Shown here one piece after another: positions 54,101 through 63,188 of a stretch of DNA of 64,000 nt. Position 1 is the first letter of the stretch, and each line of letters opens with the position of its first letter. This stretch comes from Drosophila persimilis (lineage: Eukaryota > Arthropoda > Insecta > Diptera > Drosophilidae). The position numbers and the translations under genes are program-made. The notes beneath the pieces are model-generated. The model was given only the letters and a program-made list of their open reading frames with translations, had not been told where the DNA came from and did no database searches. The stretch lies in NCBI RefSeq assembly GCF_003286085.1, contig NW_020825294.1, forward strand, positions 9,858,001 through 9,922,000. The letters run 5' to 3'.

Positions 54101-55382
54101 TTCGCCACTTCTTCTTTGCTTTTCCTCACTTTCAGCACTGCTCTTTGCCCTGTTCTTGCTTTTTCGACTTGTTTTCGGTTATGGTTATGATAATGATAAT
54201 GTTTTCGGTCGGGAAAATTATATTTGCTTTTGAGGAAAAACCCGAACACAAGAGAAAACATTGGAAAGCAGAATTGGTGGCCTGGAACAGTGATATTATT
54301 ATGGGGGCTGTGTACACAAGTAGTTTTTTAAATTTACAAGAAAAAGGAGCTGATGCAAAGCTACTTGCACAGCTCTTTCGACGTTTTAATCCTTTTTCCT
54401 AATTCCTTTTTCTAATACTCCATCAGCCATTATTTTCCTACGGAAACCTTTGTTTTTCCTTAACTTCCAAATAGCCATAAATTATCACAAAAATATGCTT
54501 CCTCGCCTGCGTTTTCGACACATTTTCCTAAAAATGAAGAGGAAAATTTATGGCCACAAATTTGTTGGAAAATGTAGGGCCATAACCCTAACCTGCTTAA
54601 CAAAAAACCTCTACTAATTTGGCCAGAAAAACCGAACGACCTCCAAGTGTGAAAACATTGAGTAACGTTACACTCTTTTGTCTTTTTTCAGCGGCAAGGG
54701 TTTGCCCTAATTTTCCTGCCAAAGGAAACCCCAAAAAGACAAACAAAATTGATTGACAATTATTGATATTTTATGCGTTTTGTTTGACAAAGTAGCTGCT
54801 GCTGCTGCTGATGTTCTTTTGATACGGAATGACAAGGGGTTCGATGACAAAAAAGAACAAATAAAACGACTTTGAATACTTTTTAAATACTTCCTGATTG
54901 TTGGGCCCTAAAAAATGAACGTAAAGAGATCTCTTGGATAGAAAGAGGGTTTTTCTATGGCTTTTACAAATCTACTCCTTCAATTTTGAATATCAGTTTT
55001 GAAAAATTATTAAATTATTTAAATAAAAATAAGACCTTTTTTTGTACTTTTTGTGGTATGAAAGTTGCAATTTGTCTTATTTCTATTTACAAGGAAACAT
55101 AGAAAATAGTTGTCTAGAACAAGGGAGGATTTTTTTCTTGTTCAAAATCTTTGGAACAGAATCTATAGAAATATTTAAATATTTAATTAAGATACTGTAG
55201 AATAATAATTTTCTATTCGCACTTCAAATTGGGCATTTTTCAGGTTTATATCTCTAAGAAATTCTTTGAATATTCCAAGATATTTCATTCCTCCACAAAA
55301 AAATCCAAAGAAATTGGAAATTTAATTCTGATAAAAACCTAAAATTCTTTTAAGAACATTGAATATATTCGTGATAACTCAC
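48146..55382 (-). other. Gene-poor interval, probable sNPF intron (right part)
   Basis: No supported coding sequence. The longest open frame (53776-54402, + strand) is Phe/Leu/Ser-rich because of T-rich DNA and lacks coding character. AT-rich blocks alternate with ordinary unique sequence. Confidence 0.5.
48240..48450. repeat. Degenerate CCATCAAGTGATGG tandem repeat
   Basis: About five units share YCCANCAAGTGATGGA and GGACC/GGATCC words. Spacing is 35-50 bp. One unit carries a (GA)n run near 48291. Confidence 0.6.
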
Positions 55383-55787
55383 CTGTGTTTTTTCAATATA
55401 TTTTTGTTGAAATGAGAGGCGATTTTCAATAAATTAAACGCACGATTAAACCCGTTTTTATACAAATCAAATATGGTTTTTGCCACAAAACAAAGTTTCT
55501 TCTGATATGAACGTTTTTTCTCTGTTATTTCACACGCGAAAAAAAGTGAGCTGCTTTGAAAACTTTCTCAATTAAACGGAAAAGTCAGTTTTTGAAGAGT
55601 TTTGCGCACAGATGCAGGCTACACTTTTTATGGTGAGAAATTTCCCTGTGGCAGGAAAACCGTTTTTCGAAAACTAACGGTCCAAACGAGGGCTGGTTGG
55701 TTGGTTGTTGGTTCGATCGGTTGTTTTGCTTGTCGGTTGTTCTGGTTGTTCGTTCGTTGAGTTACCTTCGAAGTGCGACAAACGAAT
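55383..55787 (-). other. Putative sNPF 5'UTR first exon
   Basis: On the - strand a strong core promoter (TATA at 55820, initiator A at 55787) is followed 405 nt later by ACACAG|GTGAGT (exon end 55383, donor 55382), a perfect splice donor. No convincing ORF lies between them. The next - strand acceptor that leads to a known gene is 8727 of sNPF, so this is proposed as the sNPF leader exon, separated from the coding exons by ~46.7 kb. A second donor-like AAG|GTAACT near 55766 could give a shorter variant. The link to sNPF is inferred, not seen. Confidence 0.4.
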
Positions 55788-55820
55788 GCAACGGCAACGA
55801 GGCGGCCGACTGGTTTTATA
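55784..55820 (-). promoter_or_regulatory. TATA/Inr core promoter, - strand
   Basis: TATAAAA (55820-55814, - strand) stands 33 nt upstream of the A of GCATTC (55787), a 5/6 match to the fly initiator TCAKTY. The surrounding 200 bp are GC-richer than the neighbourhood, with CGAACG-type words, as in fly promoters. It is the best promoter seen upstream of sNPF. Confidence 0.5.
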
Positions 55821-57876
55821 GCGAACGAGGCGAAGCCGAAGCGAACCTCCCGCCACGAATGCGAACCGACCGAACCCCCCTAGACGAAGACCCCCTGGTC
55901 CAACACCCAATACCTACCCCTCCGCCCCCTTAGAAAACCAATCTGAAAGCCGTTGCAACTTCCACTGGTTGCTGATTTTCCTGTTGCTTCCGAAAGCTTT
56001 TGCCTGCCGGCTCTTGTGCCGGTTTGTGTCTTGGCTTAGAGGGAAAAGCTCCCTTTCGACGCCCACGTTCGTATTTGTTGCATTCATCCTTTGGATATGT
56101 GTGTGTATGTCACATTTGTGTGGGCGTATGCGTGTACTCCCTCTCACACTCTCACACATAGACTCCTGTTCTTTTTGTTGTTTGTGCTGCTGGCTCTCTG
56201 ACGTCAGCGGGTGGCTGCGTGGCGTTGATTTAAAGCTCCCATCCCTGTCCCTCGCCACCTGTCGCCCTAACGCCGGCTGCCTTCGCTGCCATTCGCTGGA
56301 AACCGATTTGGGCAGCTTGTTGGGCTATAGTTGTTGTTGTTGTTGTCCGCTGGACGCCTACGCACATGTGTGTGTGTGTATATGTACGCGTGTGGTAGGC
56401 GGCGTCTATGTTTTACCTTGAAATGGAAGGAAGGGCAGCCAGAGATTGCACCACTGATTGGATGATACATAGCCGGGGATTACACCGCAAAGGTCATTAG
56501 TTTGTGTTAATCCTTTTTTCCGCATTTTAACAACTATAGAAGGAGGACATTCACATATTCTTAAGCAACATCTAAAACAGTATCGGATGGAAACATATTT
56601 CTGTTTCTTTTTAATATCTTTAATCCATTAAATCCTACATTTATGGACTATTTCTTTCGATTTTCAAAGGAATTATTCACATACTTCGAAAACTTTCTAT
56701 CTAAAACACATCATATCTTCACAGTGCCAAAAACGTTCATTATATCATAGTTCATTTAATGAAACGTTAATAATTTGAGTTTTTATTGAGGATTATAATA
56801 CTTTTACATGCCTCAAACCATTTTGGATAAAAATCGTATATCTTATTCATTATTAAGTGTCTTACAGTAAGGTAAGTTACTAAAAGGTGAGGTACTTTTC
56901 ATGAATTACAAAAGTTGTATGCTTATTATATTTTTGAATAGTTTTTTGCTGACTTTTCCATTTTTCAGCACTTTTCTATTCCTTTTTTGCTGAAAGTTCA
57001 TCTATGAAAAATATTAGCCTTAAAAGTGTTTGGACATTCGACTTTGTAGAGAGGCAAAATGCATAATTAGTGCTGGCAGCAGACACGTTTCCTGGCTATT
57101 AGAAGAACAACTGAGGCACTATTTGAAACAAAATACCAGACAGCCACGAAATATGATAATTTCTGCCAATGCGCTGCTTCCAGCTTCCATAATGTCATAT
57201 GGCAATAAATTATGCTAAAGAAGGAATCAAAGCGAATAAAATTTAAACCGATCTACAGATTTCTCTTTGAATTCTGCCTATTTGTTTGCCAGAACCCAAA
57301 AAGTCAATTCATGGCTAAATATAGCCTTTATTTTCGTTAATGGCTCTTTTTTTATTGTTACCATTGAACCGGGGGAGAGCAAAATATATTCCCTGATTTT
57401 TCTTTCCTATTCTATTTATATATTGACTTAAACGGACATTCCCTTTCCTTGTTTACTTATATTTTGATTTAAACCCCATTTATGATTAATTACTGCGCAG
57501 CTTCTGCATCTCAAAACCAAAAGCCCATCCCTGCTGCTTAGATTTCCTTTTTTTGTTTATTTATTCAGCTGCAATTTCACTTTTGATGTTCGACAATCCA
57601 CAATCGCTTAATATGAAATATAATCCAATGAACAGAAGGCGACAGACGGACAAAAGTGGTTGTGGGTTCATTCAATATTCAAGATATTACGTATACGAAC
57701 TGTGGCATGCCCACGACCATTGTGATTGTTTGTAAAGAGGGAAGAATACTTTTAATATTGAGACAATATGATGCAAGCGACTTATCGGATTAAATGTCAA
57801 ATGAAAATAAGGGCCCAAACTACATGGGAAGTATGCACAATTTTCGAGATGGTTAAAAGTTTCGCTTTTGTCATAC
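55821..57876. other. Region upstream of the proposed sNPF promoter
   Basis: No supported gene. The first ~600 bp are GC-rich with CT-rich and GT microsatellite stretches (for example about 56365-56385); open frames there are Cys/Leu-rich artefacts. The rest is AT-rich unique sequence up to the DINE-1 at 57877. Confidence 0.5.
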
Positions 57877-58435
57877 TAATTATACCCGATACTCAAAATG
57901 AGTATTGGGGTACATATATTAGATTTGTGGTTAAAGTGGATGTGTGTAACGTCCAGAAGGAATCGTTTCCGACCCCATAAAGTATATATATTCTTGATCA
58001 GCATCAATAGCCGAGTCAATTGAGCCCTGATCGTCTGTCCGTCCGTCCGTCTGTCAGTCCCTATTAGCGCCTAGTGCTCAAAGACTATAAGAGCTAGAGC
58101 AACGATCTTTTGGATCCAGACTTCTGTGATATGTCACTGCTGCAAGAATATTTCAAAACTTCGACCCGCCCACTTCCGCCCCCACAAAGAACGAAAATCT
58201 GTGGCATCCACAATTTTAAAGATACGATAAAACCAAAAACGCAGAATCGTAGAGAATGACCATATCTTTTAGACTGCAGAATGTGAATTGGATCGTAATA
58301 TTATTATATTAATATATATATTAATATATTATATTATATTATATATAGCATGTATATATATATATTAAATATCATCAAGAAAACAATTTAATTGTTTCTC
58401 GCCCTGTCTCTCGCTAACACACACGTATCATACAG
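57877..58435 (+). mobile_element. DINE-1-like element, copy C (5' half)
   Basis: It begins with the same TATACCCGATACT terminus (57881-57893) and carries the TTGATCAGCATCAATAGCCG core and a short GTCC tract (about 58028-58060). It matches copy A down to the GA/CT motif near 58400. A TA-rich microsatellite (about 58297-58372) has expanded in the middle. The 3' half of the element is missing and replaced by a 99-bp tandem repeat. Confidence 0.85.
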
Positions 58436-58446
58436 TACATTACCAT

Positions 58447-58760
58447 CGACAATGCATCCCGGGTGGCCGGACCAGCAGCCACTCGTATGCAGCCAACTCG
58501 CATTCACCGGGAGAATCACACCTTGATGCCAACGCCAAATCCAGCCGACAATGCATCCTGGGTGGCCGGAGCAGCAGCCACTCGCATGCAGCCAATTCTC
58601 ACGCTTCATTCGCATCACATCCCGATGCCAATGCGAATATCTCCGACAACGCATCCCGGGTGGCCGGACCAGTTCGCCACTCGGTAGATCGCAGCCAATC
58701 CTCACAACGTTGGCATCACTATGCGATGCCAATACCAATCCTCCGACAATGCAAGCCAAT
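58447..58760. repeat. 99-bp GC-rich tandem repeat, three copies plus a partial one
   Basis: Units begin at 58447, 58546, 58644 and 58744 with CGACAATGCATCCCGGGTGG-like sequence; periods are 99, 98 and 100 bp. It directly follows the truncated DINE-1, so it may be an internal tandem array of a DINE-1 variant. It is open in one frame only because of its base composition and period (a multiple of three). Confidence 0.85.
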
Positions 58761-58950
58761 AACGTAACTTGTGTTACCCAGCCACTTTTCAGCCGTGTCT
58801 GCTACTACACATATGTAGATAAGCACACATATGTAGATAAGGCGCCACACTTATTGTCTAATGTACCATTTTAAAGGTATAAACACAATAGAAACAACTC
58901 TCTCATTTGAGATACTGTCAGTTTTGTTCGCATAGTCGAACACATCACAA
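58761..58950. other. Unassigned sequence between the tandem repeat and the barr cluster
   Basis: It contains a direct repeat of CACATATGTAGATAAG at about 58808 and 58825. The remainder, including a CTCTCATTTGAGATACTG stretch, was not recognised and could be the far end of the same repeat element. Confidence 0.4.
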
Positions 58951-58952
58951 AG

Positions 58953-59341
58953 AAAATTGTGTGGCGATTGATTACTTCTAGCATTGTATCAGTATTCTAA
59001 AAAGAAAGTATTTTAAAAAGTTCGTCATTAAACTTCGTCATCCAGAACTTGCCGGATTTGAAAATCCTCTAGATTCCTCTTGAACCGCATAGAGGGCCAC
59101 CGATGGGGACAGAGAATCTTTCATTTTGTCACTCAAGACATCAGGCAACGATCGGTAAACCTCCTGGAAGCTGGCGGCACCCTTGGCGTAGCTTTCTTCC
59201 TTTGGCACTGGATGGGAGGGCAACGACCGATCATCGAAAGGACTCAGGAGCTGTTTCTGGATCAAATAAGCGTTTCTTGAGATTCTTCATGTCGATCACT
59301 TTGTCACGCTTCGCAAACAGTACAATCACTTCAGTGACCTA
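58953..59341 (-). pseudogene. Inverted fragment of barr exon 3 and 3' flank
   Basis: Read on the - strand, 59341-59035 matches barr exon 3 (from the VTKV start to the VLDDEV stop). It also has a frameshifting deletion near the LKK/NSLIQ position and a ~39-bp deletion plus a 1-bp insertion just before the C-terminus. It cannot encode the winged-helix domain. Its variants (EVYRSLPDV, DDEV end) match copy 2, not copy 1, so it derives from copy 2 or its ancestor. The 3' flank beyond it (58956-58979) also matches copy 2's flank at about 62545-62570 in inverse orientation. A 20-bp piece at 58977-58996 instead matches the barr copy 1 flank (2617-2636) in direct orientation, so the junction is complex. 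Confidence 0.85.
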
Positions 59342-59374
59342 AAAAATAAGAAAATAAATGATATCTGATCTAAT

Positions 59375-62300
59375 GATCTAATGGATCGCCATCACAAAAC
59401 AGCTCAACAGTTTCAAGGTGCGTTTTATCCCATCGGCCAATATGGAGAGCTCCTAACCCACTATACTACCTTCACAGATGGCTGGCTATTCGCTGGAGGC
59501 CTCGTCCAAGGTCTACGGCCTGCGTGTAGACTCAATCTACATCGATGCAATGCGTATATCGGCGGGCTTGAGTGCTGGCACATTGACGGACAAACAGATA
59601 AACGATGCCGACGCGGATGATGAGGGCTTACCTGAGGGACCTCCAGGTGATGGCGAAGGTGCCGATGCGGCTCCCAGTCAACAGCAGCAGGCGGCACCTA
59701 AGCTCAAGCGCCAGAAAAGGAATTTATCAACGGTGACAAAGAACAAGGAAACATTGAATGCGCGTTTGGACATGGTGCCCATGCAGGATGCGGTTTTTGG
59801 GAAGCTCAATTCGACGGTGGGTTCCATCAATGCCTCCAATCGCCTGATGCACAACATTCTGCCCAGCGTGGACTCTGAGATGCGGCTACGCACGACCCAC
59901 AAATTCTGGGATTCGACGGAGGAGACGGATGAGCTCATGGACAGCGAAACGCTGAGTGCTGGCACCAAGGAGTGGGCCAATGAAGAGTTGTGCAATGCGG
60001 AATGGCTGCCTAAGCTGTACAACCATATGGACAAACTAAAACTGCGGCCACTCCACACGGGCTACGTGATAAGCAGTGCTCCCAATCCCAAGCCACAGTC
60101 GGGATCTATTTCAGAGGCGGCCCCCACATGTAATGACGCTGCTGAGGAGCTGGATAATGCGGACGACTTCGGTGTGAATCCCACAGATATATCCGTAGCA
60201 TTTGACATGAATGCCGAGTGTGAGCCCATGCCGGATATGGAGGCAAGTCCACCCATTATCATAGATATACAATCGAATGATTTGCAGGATCTCACCGCCG
60301 AGGAGCAGACGCGTTTGAGCAAAACGGCCGGGGTCATTGACGATCTGAGGCCAGTGGATGGTGTGACTAGCCTGGACTACTCTTACAGACCCATGGATAG
60401 GATCTCACAGTTTTGGGCGGGTCCAGCGCATTGGAAAATCAGGCGCACTCGTCCGCTCACCACTCTGGCCGAGACGAATGGACCTATGGCTGCTAAACCA
60501 AAGAAAACGGCGGCAGCCACCTCCAAACGACGCATGAAGAATCTGCACTATGGAAAGTTCAACAAGGAGTTATTCCAGCCCCTCAATGCTAACAAAAACG
60601 AGGGGGAACGTTGTGAGTTGCTGCGGACACCGCAACTCTAGAGTTATACCCGATACTAAGTCAGTATGGCTCTCCTCCGGCAGAGGCCGCTAATATTAAA
60701 CGACACGACAAAGAGTGCGTGCGAGAGAGACAGAAAATCAGTCTGAGCGTGACGTCGGGCGCTGCGTAGCCACTGCAAATTGATTTGTTTCCTTTGGCTA
60801 TAAAAATGATCTGATCTGATTCAGATTCAGCAATCTGATAGATATGGTCGTTATCTATGATTCTGCGTTTTTAGTTTTCTCAAATCTGCAATATTGTGGA
60901 TGCAACAGATTTTCGTTCTTTGTGTGGGCGGAAGGGGGTGGGGCGAAATTTTGAGATATACGTTTTATAGTGAGATCTAACAGAAGTGCGAATACCAAAT
61001 TTGGTTACTCTAGCGTTGATAGTCTCTGAGATTTGTGATTATCCCCAGATTTGCATCCTTTGCGGGGGCGGAAGGGGGTGTGGCGAAATTTTGAAACGAA
61101 CTCGTCTCGGTCCGATATATTAGGAGTGTGGATACCAAATTTGGTTGCTCTAGCTTTTATAGTCTCTGAGATCTAGGCGCTAATGTTTTACTCTAAGCAA
61201 AGCCGCCTATGCTACCTGTGTGTTAGAGAGAGACAGGGCGAGAAAAAATGAAATTGTTTTCTTGATGCTGGCTATAATAATAATACGATCCAATTCAGAT
61301 TCTGCAGTCTAAAAGATATGGTCATTCTCTACGATTCTGCGTTTTTGGTGTTCTCGTATCTTTAAAATTGTGGATGCCACAGATTTTCGCCCTTTGTGGG
61401 GGCGGAAGTGGGCGGGGCAAAGTTTTGCAATATTTTTGGAGCAGTGACATATCACAGAAGTCTGGATCCAAAACATCGTTGCTCTGGCTCTTATAGTCTT
61501 TGAGCATTAGGCGCTGAAGGGGACGGACAGACGGACAGACGGACGGACGGACAGACGGACAGACAGACATGGCTCAATCGACTCGGCTATTGATGCTGAT
61601 CAAGAATATATAAACTTTATGGGGTCGGAAACGATTCCTTCTGGACGTTACACACATCCACTTATACCACAAATCTAATATACCCCAATACTCATTTTGA
61701 GTATCGGGTATAAAAAACAGCGAAAGGTCAATGAAAAGAAATGGGATGCCCGAAAGGTGGTGCGGCCCACAAAATTCAACTTTGAAGCGGATTACTCTTT
61801 AAAATGCGACTCGGCGCCGGGTATTAAAGTTAGCCAGAGTTTTGGAAAAGCCGATCTGGTTGAAGGACTGGGCAATGATACGGATATGGATGGGGGCTCC
61901 CACCACGACGATGCCCACATAGAGCTCTCTGACAACGAACATTTCACCACAGATGATCCTGTCATGAACCGAATGTCGGCAGCGGGCATTGAAAATACCA
62001 TGGACATGATGAATGAGGATTCATGTGAGGATAGGCTCAATCAAAGCCAAAGCATCCATGAGGATGACGATACAATCTTGGAGATATCCACCGAATTTAA
62101 GGATGCACCAAGGCAGGTGGGTCTTTGAGGGACATACTATTCCCAAGGGTGTCTAAAATATCATTTATTTGGTTCTTTTTCAGGTCACCAAAGTAATTGT
62201 GCCATTTGCGAAGCGTGCCAAGGTGATCGACATGAAGAATCTCAAGAAAAGCTGCCATTCTTTGATCCAGAAACAGCTCCTGAATCCTGTCGATGAGACA

Positions 62301-62537
62301 TCGGTACCCTCCCACTCAGTGCCAAAGAAAGAAAGCTACGCGAAGGGTACCGCCAGCTTCCAGGAGGTTTACCGATCCTTGCCTGATGTCTTTAGTGACA
62401 AAATGAAAGATTCTCTGTCCCCATCGGTGGCCCTCTACGCGGTTCTCCATTTGGCCAACGACATGAAACTGCGACTCATTCCTCAAGAGAATCTAGAGGA
62501 TTTTCAAATCCGGCAAGTTCTGGATGACGAAGTTTAG
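59375..62537 (+). pseudogene. barr copy 2, 5'-truncated and split by DINE-1
   Basis: This is a DNA-level duplicate of barr: both introns are kept at identical positions. Only the last ~43 bp of exon 1 remain (59375-59417, with a 1-bp insertion), so the start codon and SMC2-binding region are gone. Exon 2 is 59478 to about 60594 and about 61714 to 62116, interrupted by DINE-1 copy B. Exon 3 is 62184-62537 and is fully open, ending DDEV. Apart from the element, exons 2 and 3 have no stops, and the indels are in frame (for example loss of ~6 codons near the VVNNCRR region and of DAV-T). An internal Met at 59478 opens a 387-codon frame that ends inside the element. The FWAGPAHW motif and winged helix are conserved. 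It is called a pseudogene because the N-terminus is missing and the element blocks the frame. A truncated product remains possible. Confidence 0.85.
60595..61713 (-). mobile_element. DINE-1-like element, full-length copy B, inside barr copy 2
   Basis: A full element in reverse orientation, with the inverted terminal motifs at 60645-60657 and 61700-61712. It has the GTCC microsatellite (as GGAC, about 61520-61570), the 3' hairpin and palindrome (about 60612-60645) and the GA motif at 61225-61245. Compared with copy A it differs by scattered substitutions and small indels only. It inserted within the Asn-Ala-Asn-Ile-Lys codons of exon 2. Confidence 0.9.
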
Positions 62538-62708
62538 AAGTTTAGAAGTAATCAATCTCCACACAATTTTAAACACCTTTTCATGCACCAAAACATACAA
62601 AACACTAAAAGAAACGAAGCAAGGCTCATCTCCAATGTATTTTTGGATGATTTTTCAATTCCATCTCTCAAGGGGTACCCCGTTCTAAGTCCTAAGTCCA
62701 CATTAACA

Positions 62709-62714
62709 ATAAAT
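62709..62714 (+). terminator. Poly(A) signal of barr copy 2
   Basis: An AATAAA-type hexamer (in AACAATAAATTAA) sits at the position equivalent to the copy 1 signal (2836), within flank sequence shared by both copies. Confidence 0.5.
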
Positions 62715-62854
62715 TAATATTTTTGAGAGCATATGTACTTTGAACCTTTTTTGGGTTTTTGAACATAGAACTATTTTTCCACCCACTGCAGCGGAGACGT
62801 TTGTGTGACATACTTGAAATTATTTATTTTATTATTATTTATTTTAAATGCAAA

Positions 62855-63100
62855 ATGGCGAAATTTTGAAATACACTTGTAAAAGTTAGATCTAACAGGA
62901 GTGTAGAGCTACAGGCTGTTATAGGCTCTGAGATCTAGGCGCTCATAGGGACGTAGAGACGGACGGACGGATATGGCTCTATCGACTCGGCTATTGATGC
63001 TGATCAATGATATTAGTACTCTATGCTGTTACAATCGCTTCCTTTTCGACGTTACACACATCTAATATAGCCCTGGACTCATTTTGAGTATCGGATATAT
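62855..63100 (-). mobile_element. Decayed DINE-1 fragment, copy D
   Basis: Recognisable in reverse orientation: GGACGGACGGA, the core GGCTATTGATGCTGATCAA, the ACGTTACACACATC block and a terminal TTTTGAGTATCGGATATA. It is much more diverged and internally deleted than copies A and B, so it is older. It lies between barr copy 2 and the convergent gene at the right edge. Confidence 0.75.
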
Positions 63101-63146
63101 TTATATATTCCCCAAAGATTTTCTAAGTGCGCTCTAAATATTAATT

Positions 63147-63152
63147 TTATTA
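63147..63152 (-). terminator. Poly(A) signal of right-edge gene
   Basis: This is AATAAA on the - strand, about 37 nt beyond the stop codon at 63191-63189. Confidence 0.45.
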
Positions 63153-63188
63153 TAAAATCTTTTAAATTAGCTATTAATCGGATAAATC

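Noticed and set aside
53776-54402. 208-codon + strand open frame
   Set aside because: Phe/Leu/Ser/Cys-rich because of T-rich DNA; no domain, no splice context and no fly-like codon use.
55969-56421. 150-codon + strand open frame
   Set aside because: Cys/Leu/Val-rich, overlapping GT/TTG microsatellites upstream of the proposed promoter; looks fortuitous.
58463-58874. Open frames over the 58.5-kb region on both strands
   Set aside because: They are repeats of a 99-bp unit whose period is divisible by three, so one lucky unit stays open.
60595-61720. DINE-1 acting as a new intron in barr copy 2 (GTGAGT at 60613, CAG at 61718-61720)
   Set aside because: The splice would join exon 2a (one extra base) to exon 2b out of phase, giving an early stop; the acceptor also lacks a pyrimidine tract.
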